Below, one piece after another: positions 53,201-62,676 of a DNA stretch of 64,000 bases (positions are counted from its first letter, which is position 1; every line of letters starts with the position of its first letter). Source of the DNA: Cyrtodaria siliqua (Eukaryota; Mollusca; Bivalvia; Adapedonta; Hiatellidae); contig JAWPHD010001222.1 of NCBI GenBank assembly GCA_037043455.1, forward strand, positions 248,001-312,000, written 5' to 3'. Under the pieces are notes generated by a model, which worked only from the letters and a program-made list of their open reading frames with translations, was not told where the DNA came from and ran no database searches. A program made the position numbers and the translations under genes.

Positions 53201-56200
53201 TATCTCTACATCTGGAAAGCCTCGGCGGCCTTCTGTTGGCCTTTTGCATTTTGTGCAGTACGCTTTGTAAGTCGTTTCGTGCATTTTCTAAGTTGTTATG
53301 TGCATTTTCTAAGTTGTGATGTGCATTTCGTAAGTTGTTATGTGCATTTCGTAAGTTGTTGTGTGCATTTTCTAAGTTGTCCTGTGCATTTTCTAAGTTG
53401 TTATGTGCATTTAGTAAGTTGTAATGTGCATTTTATATGTTGTCATGTGCATTTTCTAAGTTGTCCTGTGCATTTTTTAAGTTGTTATGTGCATTTTGCA
53501 AGTCGTCTTGTGCTTTTTCTAAGTTGTGATTTTCGTAAGTTGTTATGTGCATTTTCTAAGTTGTCGTGTGCATTTTGTAAGTTGTTATGTGCATTTTCTA
53601 AGTTGTTATGTGCATTTTCTAAGTTGTCCTGTGCATTTCGTAAGTTGTTATGTGCATATTGTAAGTTGTTATGTGCATTTTCTAAGTTGTCCTGTGCATT
53701 TCGTAAGTTGTTATGTGCATTTTCTAAGTTGTTATGTGCATTTTCTAAGTTGTCCTGTGCATTTCGTAAGTTGTTATGTGCATATTGTAAGTTGTTATGT
53801 GCATTTTCTAAGTTGTCCTGTGCATTTCGTAAGTCGTTATGTGCATTTTGTAAGTTGTTATGTGCATTTTCTAAGTTGTCCTGTGCATTTCCTAAGTTGT
53901 TATGTGCATTTCGTAAGTTGTGATGTGCATTGTTCAAGTTGTGATGTGCATTGTTTAAGTTGTTCTGTGCATTTTCTAAGTTGTTATGTGCTTTTCGTAA
54001 GTTGTTATGTGCATATTCTAAGTTGTCTTGTGCATTTTGTAAGTTGTTATGTGCATTTTCTAAGTTGTCCTGTGCATTTCGTAAGTTGTTATGTGCACTT
54101 TCTAAGTTGTTATGTGCATTTTCTAAGTTGTTATGTGCTTTTCGTAAGTTGTTATGTGCATATTCTAAGTTGTCTTGTGCATTTTGTAAGTTGTTATGTG
54201 AATTTTCTTAGTTGTCCTGTGCATTTCGTAAGTTGTGATGTGCATTGTTTAAGTTGTGATGTGCATTGTTTAAGTTGTTCTGTGCATATTCTAAGTTGTT
54301 ATGTGCATTTTCTAAGTTGTTATGTGCTTTTCGTAAGTTGTTATGTCATATTCTAAGTTGTCTTGTGCATTTTCTAAGTTGTTATGTGCATTTTCTAAGT
54401 TGTTATGTGCGTTTCGTAAGTTGTTATGTACATTTAGTAAGTTGTTATGTGCATTTCGTAAGTTGTCTTGTGCAAACTACAAGTCGTCGTTAAGTAGACA
54501 TTTTATCGGAATAGGTTTTGAATGAAACACCGGTAGAAATGGCGGCTCCAGGAGCGATCGCTATGCTCTGCATACGTTAACAAAATTGGGATAGGGTAAT
54601 TATACAATAAATTCTTAGAACAGAAAATTGATTTCAAAATGTGTAAGGGATTGTCTGACTTGGAGTTAATAAATCTTGGTCTGAAAACAATAGATCACAA
54701 TAGGCAGTATCAGGAGGTGTGGTACAGGTGGCCGTGGGTACGGAAGATAAGGGGTGGGACCGGGAGACAAGGGTAGGGGTCGGAAGACAAGAGGACGGGA
54801 GTCGGGAGAGAAAGGGGCGTGAGGTTTTTAAAAATGCAAGTCTGTAAAAAAAAAAAGAATTATCATAGTTTGAGAGTCGTTTTGGGTAAATCAGTCTATA
54901 TCCTATCAAAATCCATAATTGACCATTATCTTGTCTGCCGTACACGTTCTGTCTCCACGATAGATACGTTTATAGATTTTGTCCCTTGTTTATCAGTACT
55001 CTGAAAGAGTAGAGAGAAAAGGGGGCGGAGAAGGGAGATAAGGGAGGGAGAAGGGAGAAATGGGGGAGGGAGGAGGGAGAAGACGACCTCACGTAGCCCC
55101 TACCCATCAGTGTGAGAACTAACAAATAATAATAATAATAGATTGAAAAATATATTTAAATAAAAGTAATATTTAAAATATGTTTGTTTTCAACAAATAA
55201 CACTTGAAGTCCAGACTCTATTGAACATATACCTTTAGGACGTCCTATTGGTCAAAAGATGGAGGGCTATAAACCTTAGAACTACACACAAAGACAAACA
55301 AAAAACACGTTATTTTTTTTTTCAGACCAAGATTAATTAACTCCACGTCAGACAATCCCTTAAACATTTTGAAATCAGTTTTATGTTCTAAGAATTTATT
55401 GTATATTTCTTTTATCTAGGCAGAGCATAGCGTCCGCTCCTGGAGCCGCCATTTCTACCGGTGTTTCCTTCAAAACTTATTCCGATAAAAAGTCTACTTA
55501 ACGACGACTTGTAGTTTGCACAAGACAACTTACGAAATGTACATAACAACTTATGAAATGCACAAGACAACTTAGAAAACGCACATAACAACTTAGAAAA
55601 TGCACAAAACAACTTAGAAAATGCACAAGACAACTTAGAATATGCACATAACAACCTACAAAATGCACATAACAACTTACGAAATGCACATAACAACTTA
55701 AAAAATGCACAAGACAACTTAGAATATGCACATAACAACCTACGAAATGAACATAACAACTTACTAAATGTACATAACGACTTATGAAACGCACATAACA
55801 ACTTAGAAAATGCACAAGACAACTTAGAATATGCACATAACAACCTACGAAATGCACATAACAACTTACTAAATGTACATAACAACTCGGAAAATGCACA
55901 TAACAACTTACGAAATTCACACAACAACTTAGAAAATGCACAAGACAACTTAGAAAATGCACATAACAACTTACGAAATGCACATAACAACTTAGAAAAT
56001 GCACAAGACAACTTGGAAAATGCACATGACAACTTAGAAAATGCACAAGACAACTTAGATAATGCTCATGACAACCTAGAAAATGCACATAACAAATTAC
56101 TAAATGCACATAACAACTTATTAAATGCACATAACAACTTAGAAAATGTACAGGACAACTTAGGAAGCGTACTGCACAAAATGCAAAAGGCCAACAGAAG

Positions 56201-59200
56201 GCAGCCGAGGCTTTCCATATCTACATCATATAAACACACTTGTCTGGAGACACAATTAACATGATTTTCCATTGCCAACATGTTGAGATTTTTAGGTGAT
56301 AACATTTGTGTTACTCGGCTTTTATCCTTAGGTTCTATAGTAAATTAAAAATCTTTGGCAGAGTAAAAAGATGATTCATTTTTAAGATTCGATTTGGAAA
56401 GATAAGCATTTAACCCACACGGCCATATTAGGACAGTGATAATGAAAGGTGCCGGATCTTGGGGATACTGTGAATTCAGTAAATATATTAAAGGGAGATA
56501 ATTTGATAAACGATTTTGCCCGGTAACAACGGAGTTATGGCCGTTTAATTATTGAAAATCGCCCCGGTAACAACGGAGTTATGGCCCTTTAGTTATTGAA
56601 AATTGACAATTGACGATGTCCGCTCAGTAACAATACTTGTTGTTCAATCTTTATGAACTTTGAAATAATGTTTACAGGCATAATATCTAGGTCGAATTCG
56701 AAAACCAGCCAGATCGTCCCGGTAAGAACGGAGTTATGGCCCTTTAATTATTGAAAATTGACAATTTTGATGATGTCCGCCCAATAACTTGAATATTTGT
56801 TTTTCAATCTTAATGAAACTCGGTCAAGTTCTACAACCAACCCAATCGCCCTAGTAACAACGGAGTTCGTATTATGTCGCGGCATTGTCCGTCCATCGTC
56901 TGTTATCACAATTACAAATGATTCACTTTTGACGGGCGTATTTGACTTGTTTTTTTTTATCAATTTACATATTTACCTACGTTAACACTTTCTACGAATA
57001 CTAGAAGGCGATATGGCGTCTTTCTAGTTTAGAATCAATCTTATATTTATATCTTGGTAAATTTCAGTATATTCACGAGGCTGAAACCCCCTAACCCAGG
57101 GGCGTAGCCAGAGCCTTTTGGAGAATACGCCCTGGGGGAGGGTGCGGGAGTGGGTTTCCCTGTCCTGGTGGTGGGGGCCTACCCAGGGAAAATTTTGAAA
57201 TTTGAGTGCAATTTCGGAGGTTTGTGGCTTCATTTGAGCGATATCATGAGTTTTGGAGGCTTTCGCCTCCATTCATTAAGTGTGTTTTTAAAAATAGTGC
57301 CCCACCCTCTACCCGACCTTCAATTTTTATTGCTGATTTAAAAAAAATAAGCACTTTTATTTTTTTACATTCGATTTTCTAGAGTACGCCCGGGCGTACA
57401 GGAGTATGCCTGGCTACGCCCCTGCCCTAACCACACAACCCCCTCCCCCCGCCCCCCACCCCACCACCACTTTTGATACGCAGACATATTTTCTCCCATG
57501 ATGCACCGCGTGTGTGTAAATATCCGTAAATATCATCCAATCAAATTTTACCGTTAACTATTATGGGATGGACGAGTGCATTCATTATCGACACGGCTTT
57601 GTTATAACCCAATCAGATGCGTAGGATTGGAACAACTAATGAATATTAATGAGATATGCCCGCAGCTAACAATCGATCTCGAAACAACTGGTTACTCGTG
57701 TTGTTTTAACACGCAAGTTAATTGGGGTTAATTGGTTTATTGATGTTTACCGACGCGTGTTTTTTATACACACAGCGTGTTTTTTATACACACACCACTG
57801 CCTAGGATAATTAGGCAGGGGTGGACTTTTTTTTATTTATTTTTTTATTTTATTTTTTTTTATTCGTGGGACACTAGCCCGTCGGGCAGACTGCTTTGAA
57901 TTCATGAATGGCCCGACTTGAATTTTGACTAGCCCCGGGCGTCGGGCTATCCAATTTCTGGAGCCAGTATTCAGGGCGTTTTAGGCGGTATTCAGTACGC
58001 ACGAGCCTGGTACGTAGTACTCGCATAATCGTGTGAGAGGGTTATATCCGCATTCATGCAGACAAACGTAAGCGATGTGTCATCTCTCTTGTAAACTCGA
58101 GTATAAATCTTCTTATTTATATATTTACCTGGGTCCATTTCAATGTATTCGAGTGGGCACACTTTAGCGATTTCTTCAACCCGCTGTAGGTCAGCGCCTA
58201 TCTGACCCCTTTCTCCAACCATACCATGCTCAATACGTCCGCACCTTTTTGAACCTTTCAGAACCTAGTAGTAACGTTAACATTATACATCATTAGTCTG
58301 TATATAACATTGATATAATGATCATTAGTATGTATGGAACATGGATATAATGATCATTAGTAGGTATAGAACATTGATATAATGATAATTAGTGTGTATA
58401 AAACATTGCTATAATGATCATTAGTATGTATGGAACATTAGTATAATGATCATTTGTTTGTATGGAACATTAATATAATGTTCATTTGTTTGTATAGAAC
58501 ATTAATATAATGATCATTTGTTTGTATGGAACATTAATATAATGATCATTTGTTTGTATGGAACATTAATATAATGATCATTTGTTTGTATAGAACATTA
58601 ATATAATGATCATTTGTTTGTATGGAACATTAATATAATGATCATTTGTTTGTATAGAACATTAATATATCATCATTTGTTTGTATGGAACATTAATATA
58701 ATGATCATTAGTTTGTATAGAACATTAATATATCATCATTTGTTTGTATGGAACATTAATATAATGATCATTAGACTAGTATGTATAGAACATTAGTATA
58801 ATGATCATTAGAAGGTATGGAACATTAGTATAATGGTCAATAATAGATATGGAACATTAGTATAATGATCATTAGTATGTATAGAACATTAGTATAATGG
58901 TCATTAGTAGGTATGGAACATTAGTATAATGATCATTAGTAGTTATGAAACATTAGTATAATGATCAGTAGTAGGTATAGAACATTAGTATAATGATCAT
59001 TAGTAGTTATGAAACATTAGTATAACGATCATTAGTAGGTATAGAACATTAGTATAATGATCATTAGTAGGTATAGAACATTAGTATAATGATCATTAAT
59101 ATGTATTGAACATTAGTATAATGATCATTAGTAGGTATGGAACATTAGTATAATGATCATTAGTATGAATAGAACATTAGTATACATGCATAGAACATTA

Positions 59201-62200
59201 GTATAATGATCATTAGTAGGTATGGAACATTAGTATACTGATCATTAGTATGTATAGAACATTAGTATAATGGTCATTAGTAGGTAAGGAACATTAATAT
59301 AATGATCATTTATATGTATAGAACATTAGTATGATCATCAGTAGATGTATGTACGTAACATCACTGTAAGTTAACTCTAACGTGTTGTTTGTTTGTTAGT
59401 AGGGTGTTTTACGTCATTCTTAACACATGTAAGGCAATATATATGACGTTCGACTGTTTGTAGTGGAGGCAGACCACCCACTTTTCTTGGGTATCTACAC
59501 CTCCCGTTTAACTGCACAAATAACACGACGTATACATGCTTTATTGCATGAACTCACGCTGATGGCACTCGACTGACTTTTGTGACTGATAAAATAACAA
59601 GTTTAAATGTGCAGAGATGTGGAATAATGCCATTCGCAACATCTTGATTAATCAAGGGACCCCCTATTCAGTATTTATTGATTCCGAATTGGCCGAGTAC
59701 GTACGAATAATGCCAAGATGGTTGCGCTTTTATACATGGATTTTGCCTGAAATACCAACAATTGATATGTAAATGTACACAGCAACATTGATTGCAAACC
59801 TGGAGGCAGCTGTTCTCCCTCGTGCATTTGTCTATTGCTATAAACACGGTCATCAAATTGGGAAACAGAAGCCCGTTTTTGTACCAGTACCTGTAAAAGA
59901 GTATTTGTGTTGCATATAGTAAGGTGGAGCCATTGTTATATACTACAGTGCTTTTGGGGGTATAGAATCACTTGGGTTAAACGTCTCATGTTAAAATGAA
60001 AGGAAAATGTTTATTTAAATTCTGATTTAGATTCACCTTTTTAGTTGTATGATAGCAAAATTTATAAAATTATTGTCCTGAAGCTGTGATTTTTTAATAG
60101 GCATTTTTGCACCAATATTTACATAATTTCTTTTTATCCTTAAAAGTGCCAAAATTCAACAAGTTACCTTAACTGATGATTGCATTTTGACTTTTGTCCC
60201 TAACATTTGTTAAAACAGCAAATATTTATTTCTGAGTTCATTGTGACAGTATGAATTTTTCGTTTCAAAAACACACTTCATTCAGGTAGTATAGAATCAT
60301 TTTTTCTGAGAGGTGTTGCACGTAGTGATATATGTTACATGGAAAAATGTCCCAAATAATTTCACCGTTGAATAAATGTATGCTTATATGATATATCTTC
60401 AATCCTGGAAAGTTTTAAAATAATCTAAAATATATGAGCTTAGGAAATTGATTTTAAACAGAAACTGATTCTTTACTACCAATGATTCTATACACCCCAA
60501 AGCACTGTAATACTGGATGGAATTTGTCCTATCCCGTGAATGGGATGTACGCAGGATATAATATATAAACCATTCTGATAACTCGATTACCTCCTATTTT
60601 ACTATCTAATTAATTTAGCCTGGAAACTCGTAATAAGTCTCTGATTTAGTCCAATGTAATTCAGCCAAATGACATGCTCAAATGTTTTACAACATTGTTT
60701 TCAAATACACATATACAAAACTGATATCAATATTTAAAACTCAATTTGGTTAAACGGTTTTGTTTCTTAGAACACTTAATTGTAGACATCATTAACATTA
60801 ACAGTCTATAAAAGAGTATTTAAGATGCCAATATGACTCCATCCAACATTCAATGGAGACATGTGTATATTACCCATAATCCTGGTGCCAGACATGTTTA
60901 CCGCCAGTACCTGCCGGCTTCTTCATCAATTTAGAGTGGTAATGGTATACCTCGCCACCAAGAAGCTATTTCCAAACAAACAAACAAAATATTAGAATAA
61001 ACACACGACCACAAGTCCAACCGATTAAACATATGTACACGCAACTTATTGTGTTGGAAATAAGCTTTAACCTTTGAATCTTGTTGCATGTGGGTGGACA
61101 ATTAGATCATGTTACTGTTTTTTTTTGTTTGTTTTTAATTCCTCACAATATGTGTGTATAATGTGTACATGCAACTCTTCCAATAGGTTTGAGAAAAAGA
61201 AAATCATGTTAACGGTCGATTGTTTTTGTGGTAGAGGCAGACCACCCCATATTTCCTGAGTATAACCAGTACTGTTTACCTCTCGTCATCCATAAGAATA
61301 GACAGTTGCGGGAGGACCGTCAAAGAATATGACTATAATAATATGTTTTAACCTCTTCAGCTGTTCCCACAATTTTCTCGCACCTAGCTACCATTCCCGT
61401 GACGTCATCGCCCGGATGTCTCCATACCACCACGTGGGCTTCTTTACCAGCGCCATCGGAAACCTACAATTTGGAATTGGCGTTGTATTTAAAGGGACAG
61501 ATGGCAATCTTGAGTTTTATATCGAGCATTAGCATTGGCTCCACGATGTATTAATTCTGTACATGAGTTTGAATTTGAAACGACTTGCATAATAATCAAC
61601 AGTAAAGAGTATGATAATGAACCTTTGGAAACGGCCGAACACGACACATAACAAACTATTGCAGTCTCGGTTTGATTGAGACTGTTCATGAACGGTAGTG
61701 AAATATGCTAGCTACCGCTCACGGCCTCTAGCCCCGGGTTGAGCAGAACTCAATATTCATAAAATCAATAGTACACAATTTTAACCATCCCGAAAATGGC
61801 ATGCATATGGCAGTGGACATAGAGATTTTCCTCCCCAATGTCCAGCGGCGTATGGTCGCTAAGTAAGTAATATAAGTAATATTTAAAAACAATTTGCCTT
61901 GAACTATTCTAATATGACAAGCAGCTATGTTTTTCATTTTTTCATAACAACCTACAACTCAACTGTATGAATATGGGACTTAAAGGTGTTTGCCTACAGA
62001 AAGAGAGTACATGAACGGCTCTAAGAAGATTTTCTATCAAAACCGAAAACACTTTTACAACCATGTTCGGATTTAAAAAAATGTAATTCATGTTTATTAC
62101 ATGCAAACTATAATGTATTCTCAGACATGAAAATCGTGCAAAACAACATTTAAAAAAAAAGACGTTTCATAAATTTGGGTCGCTAAATTATACCCCTCTT

Positions 62201-62427
62201 AACCTGAGGAATGATTTTTTGGATTATTTCCAGGCATGTATGACATGGAAACAACGGGAAAACACACGGAGTTTATATGGCAAGTATCAGTAATGCATGG
62301 GGGAAGCTATACTACATATATTTATGCTTCTAGAAATAAAATACGTACACCATATGTATGCTCAGAAAATGGCCCTTCAGTTAAAGCCCTTTCCACGTGC
62401 TTCACTTCTTTGTCGTCAAGGACACCT
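44096..62427 (-). CDS. Phytanoyl-CoA dioxygenase family (PhyH) protein, 7 exons, N-terminus incomplete
   Basis: Joined minus-strand exons: 62427-62349, 61463-61353, 60965-60874, 59890-59800, 58264-58129, 46941-46790, 44212-44096. All introns are GT-AG and in phase; 258 residues plus stop are visible. This is a cupin-fold Fe(II)/2-oxoglutarate oxygenase. Visible motifs: [20 protein letters not shown] (residues 40-59), [13 protein letters not shown], the facial-triad WHQDYGYW (H90, D92), the core [24 protein letters not shown] with distal H181, and R191/R192 for 2-oxoglutarate. The C-terminus is [14 protein letters not shown], and the protein ends ASEL. It resembles invertebrate PhyH-domain proteins of about 290 aa, so roughly 30 N-terminal residues are missing and may lie upstream of the window or in the weak exon at 62612. 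The substrate cannot be told; related proteins act on lipids or other small molecules. Confidence 0.88.
44495..45070 (+). mobile_element. SINE-like repeat (GATGAGCCTGGCATGTTCAT family), copy 3, split by a nested SINE
   Basis: The outer copy has GTGACTCCATCGTAAATGGA before the insertion. GAATTTGCTGCAGTTCTG, GGTTCTAGGCCCATTCTCC and GTAAAACCCCAATTCAATTG follow after it. The inserted SINE occupies 44615-44910. Confidence 0.75.
44615..44910 (+). mobile_element. tRNA-derived SINE nested in another repeat, 11-bp target duplication
   Basis: CGCAGTCGGTAGCGTGGCGG (box A region) and GGGTTCAATTCTCC (box B) form the head. The body has GGGCAAGACACTTTCCC and GGGACGTAAACCGGGCGG. It ends GAGCCGTTAAACAACAT. 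TCTACAATAGA is repeated at 44604-44614 and 44911-44921. Confidence 0.88.
45117..45345 (-). mobile_element. SINE-like repeat (GATGAGCCTGGCATGTTCAT family), inverted copy
   Basis: AATTGGGGTTTTAAGGCGCA, ACATGCCAGGCTCATCTTCC and GGAGAATGGGCCTAGAACC are the reverse complement of copy 2. Together with copy 3 it forms an inverted pair about 50 bp apart. Confidence 0.7.
45437..45830 (+). mobile_element. Complete small Helitron-like element
   Basis: Start TATGCCCCCGAAAAGGTGGC and ATATAGTAGTCGCAG. Two units share TTAATAACTCTGACA, GACAGATTTTCAAATAACTT, CACAACAAGACG and GGCTCCAAGGTCAAGGTCAC. The end is TTCGGGAGCATT, then a hairpin (TGTCACTTACAGTGACA). The same family opens at 63582. Confidence 0.65.
46790..46941 (-). 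CDS. PhyH-like exon 6 (distal iron-binding histidine)
   Basis: Acceptor ACATTGCAG|GTGATGC, donor AAAAAA|GTTGGT. Residues 170-220: [51 protein letters not shown]181 is the likely third Fe ligand, and R191 or R192 the 2-oxoglutarate-binding arginine. Confidence 0.92.
47090..47185 (-). mobile_element. tRNA-like SINE head
   Basis: The minus strand reads CACGGCGTGGCTTACCGCTT (box A region) and GTGGGTTCAATCCC (box B), then GGCCGGGTCATAC. The cloverleaf is not convincing and a SINE-like tail follows, so I do not call a tRNA gene. Confidence 0.55.
47573..48627. mobile_element. TTAA-flanked element with about 340-bp terminal inverted repeats
   Basis: The left end GGGCTATTGGTCAGCCATCT is mirrored by the right end AGATGGCTGACCAATAGTCC. 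Similarity continues through GAAAATCCAAAATGGATGGGG, ACAATGTCAATGATATAATA and GGCACACGAGACATCATTT for about 340 bp per arm. TTAA lies on both flanks (47569-47572, 48628-48631). The 380-bp spacer has a CACACACA run and no transposase. Confidence 0.85.
49150..49212. repeat. Tandem hairpin repeat
   Basis: Two copies of a 24-bp unit, GGCGCRCCACGTTTTGCTCG followed by TG. Each can fold on GCCACG / CGTGGC arms. It is GC-rich within AT-rich DNA. Function unknown. Confidence 0.6.
49475..49960 (+). repeat. Three tandem units of about 155-170 bp
   Basis: Units share GGAAGGTATATATCTCCAAT, ACCGTCAAAGGTATTGCTTT, GAACATTCACTGGGGTA and CACCCCACCAATGACCTTGA. This is probably the core of a Helitron-like element without recognisable ends. 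It is preceded by a GGCGGCGGCGACGAAGGCG stretch (49430). Confidence 0.6.
50040..50135 (-). mobile_element. SINE-like repeat of the GTACTGGTTCTACC family
   Basis: The minus strand has GGCGGGAGGTGTACAGTACT, GGTTCTAGCCAGGAAAAGTG and CGACCGTCATATATAACG, as at 31838-32022. Confidence 0.6.
51318..51419. mobile_element. Palindromic MITE (about 100 bp)
   Basis: AATATTGCATCCCAGTGAGG and GTGACAGT are inverted at ACTGTCACCTTCACTGGGAT and GCAATATT. The loop contains CTCGGTTGAC and CTCAGGTTGAC repeats. Confidence 0.6.
52513..52665. mobile_element. 153-bp MITE with 23-bp TIRs and AAAACA duplication
   Basis: TACGGTGTCCTGTTAGGGCC begins it, and the exact inverse ends it. AAAACA flanks it at 52507-52512 and 52666-52671. 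The inside is made of CGATGGTAAGATG-type repeats in both orientations. Confidence 0.8.
52708..53008 (-). mobile_element. tRNA-derived SINE, same family as 44615-44910
   Basis: ATGTTGTTTAACGGCTCATC to GCGCCACGCCATGG is the reverse complement of that SINE, with CCGCCCGGTTTACGTCCCCA and TTGAACCCGGGGCCTCCG (box B). A TGGAACA repeat just outside both ends may be the target duplication. Confidence 0.8.
53270..54475. repeat. 21-bp minisatellite, left arm (about 57 units)
   Basis: Variants alternate at TTTCTAAG/TTTCGTAAG/ATATTCTAAG and TTATG/TCCTG/TCTTG. Because 21 is divisible by 3, three of six frames stay open. Two plus frames read CAFSKLL and HFLSCYV repeats; one minus frame reads NLENAHN repeats. 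I treat these as consequences of the repeat, not proven genes. Confidence 0.9.
54691..55317. other. Spacer of the foldback structure, polypurine tracts
   Basis: The plus strand is purine-rich at about 54735-54830 (GGGTGGGACCGGGAGACAAG) and 55010-55085 (GGGAGGGAGAAGGGAGAAAT). Such tracts can form triplex or quadruplex structures. No credible coding frame. Confidence 0.5.
55520..56165. repeat. 21-bp minisatellite, right arm (about 31 units, opposite orientation)
   Basis: Same unit in reverse complement (CACATAACAACTTAGAAAAT). The plus strand now reads NAHNNLE heptads. From 56013 the frame runs out of the array into [19 protein letters not shown] and ends after 83 codons. The matching left-arm frame reads [19 protein letters not shown]. 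Confidence 0.9.
56505..56945. repeat. Second copy of the 1-1945 repeat family
   Basis: CCCGGTAACAACGGAGTTAT, TTTAATTATTGAAAATTGAC and the terminal tail (TCCGTCCATCGTCTGTTATC, GACGGGCGTATTT) match the array at the window start. It has about 2.5 units. Confidence 0.8.
57097..57424. mobile_element. Non-autonomous hAT element (328 bp) with perfect 8-bp target duplication
   Basis: Starts CAGGGGCGTAGCCAG and ends CTGGCTACGCCCCTG (15-bp perfect TIRs). CCCTAACC is duplicated at 57089-57096 and 57425-57432. An 8-bp duplication with CAGGG-type TIRs is the hAT hallmark. No transposase. Confidence 0.88.
58129..58264 (-). CDS. PhyH-like exon 5
   Basis: Acceptor ACTACTAG|GTTCTG, donor GACCCAG|GTAAAT, phase 1 exit. 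Residues 125-170: [45 protein letters not shown]. The family usually has GSH where this protein has GSK. Confidence 0.92.
58270..59340. repeat. About 32-bp minisatellite (roughly 33 units)
   Basis: The unit is AACATTAGTATAATGATCAT then TAGTAGGTATGG, with a TTTGTTTGTATGG variant block (58440-58770). Every unit carries the palindrome TGATCA and ATTAGTATAAT. It lies in PhyH-like intron 4, between exons 4 and 5. Confidence 0.92.
59385..59515 (-). mobile_element. SINE-like repeat of the GTACTGGTTCTACC family, short copy
   Basis: The minus strand has CGGGAGGTGTAG, AAGAAAAGTGGGTGGTCTGC, CTCCACTACAAACAG and an AAACAAACAA end. Confidence 0.6.
59800..59890 (-). CDS. PhyH-like exon 4
   Basis: Acceptor CTTTTACAG|GTACTG, donor CTCCAG|GTTTGC. 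It completes the split Gly and reads [30 protein letters not shown] (residues 94-124), the conserved core strand after the HxD motif. Confidence 0.92.
59900..60873. other. PhyH-like intron 3, no feature recognised
   Basis: AT-rich unique-looking DNA. GTATAGAATCA and TTTTGGGG motifs recur loosely near 59955 and 60490, possibly the weak ends of an old element. Nothing firm. Confidence 0.4.
60874..60965 (-). CDS. PhyH-like exon 3 (HxD iron-binding motif)
   Basis: Acceptor GGAAATAG|CTTCTT, donor GATTATGG|GTAATA, phase 2 exit. Residues 64-94: [32 protein letters not shown]90 and D92 are the Fe(II) ligands. Confidence 0.94.
61195..61310 (-). mobile_element. SINE-like repeat of the GTACTGGTTCTACC family
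   Basis: The minus strand reads GACGAGAGGTAAACAGTACT, GGTTATACTCAGGAAATATG and CTGCCTCTACCACAAAAAC. Confidence 0.6.
61353..61463 (-). CDS. PhyH-like exon 2
   Basis: Acceptor AAATTGTAG|GTTTCC, donor GAAGAG|GTTAAA (weak but in phase). Residues 27-63: [37 protein letters not shown]. Confidence 0.9.
62349..62427 (-). CDS. PhyH-like exon 1 of the confirmed part
   Basis: Acceptor TTTATTTCAG|AGGTGT, donor TATGGT|GTACGT. It reads [26 protein letters not shown]. The first base completes a codon begun in an upstream exon, most likely Arg. Confidence 0.85.
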
Positions 62428-62580
62428 CTGAAATAAAACCGTATATTTGGACAATTAAGCGTGAAACGCGATTGATTGCATTTCTTTTTCTTTCTTTTTT
62501 TCTATTAAGTTTCTGACACACCACTGCTCCGCTCGTATGATTGAGAGAGACTAGACGTTCACCCGTACCGAATCAACTAC

Positions 62581-62612
62581 CTGTAACATGTCAATCTCGA
62601 CAGCCTCTGCAT
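62581..62612 (-). CDS. Weak candidate first exon of the PhyH-like gene
   Basis: ATG then MQRLSRLTCY and a split Arg codon, donor TTACAG|GTAGTT, in the right phase (2) for the next exon. It lacks the YxxxGF-type strand that normally precedes this point in PhyH proteins, so the real upstream exon may lie beyond the window. Confidence 0.3.
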
Positions 62613-62676
62613 GCCTCCCACACATTCATTCAACAACGTTACTGAAAAAGAGATGAATGTGTTACCATGTACAAAC

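Larger units (their letters stand above)
53212..56217. mobile_element. Giant foldback structure: inverted arms made of 21-bp tandem repeats
   Basis: The left arm (53212-54690) and right arm (55318-56217) are reverse complements. The outer parts match (GGAAAGCCTCGG, CCTTCTGTTGGCCTTTTGCA, TTTTGTGCAGTACGCTT), as do inner parts of about 205 bp (CAAACTACAAGTCGTCGTTA, ACACCGGTAGAAATGGCGGC, GGGATTGTCTGAC). Between them each arm carries an array of the 21-bp unit GCATTTTCTAAGTTGTTATG plus T: about 57 units on the left, about 31 on the right. Long inverted arms with internal short tandem repeats are the hallmark of foldback (FB-type) elements. The 630-bp spacer is purine-rich and has no recognised transposase. 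Confidence 0.85.
46942..58128 (-). other. PhyH-like intron 5, 11.2 kb, dense in mobile elements
   Basis: It holds a tRNA-like SINE (47090), a TTAA long-TIR element (47573), a repeat array (49475), a palindrome (51318), a MITE (52513), a SINE (52708), the 3-kb foldback structure (53212), a satellite-like copy (56505) and a hAT MITE (57097). Between these I see AT-rich DNA with no recognisable exon, including 48628-49140, 50300-51300 and 51420-52512. Confidence 0.6.

Noticed and set aside
53279..54493. Open frames of 214, 276, 150 and 86 codons in the 21-bp array
   Set aside because: A 21-bp unit keeps any stop-free frame open indefinitely. There is no start context, splice support or domain, so they are described under the foldback element instead.
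55412..56130. Cys/Leu-rich minus-strand frames of 213 and 210 codons in the right arm
   Set aside because: Same by-product of the 21-bp repeat, in the opposite orientation.
58129..58264. A frameshift in PhyH-like exon 5
   Set aside because: My first reading dropped two bases (CATGGTATGG); re-reading gives an unbroken frame with matching phases.
58270..59340. CRISPR-like regular repeats
   Set aside because: Units are directly tandem with no spacers; it is a minisatellite.
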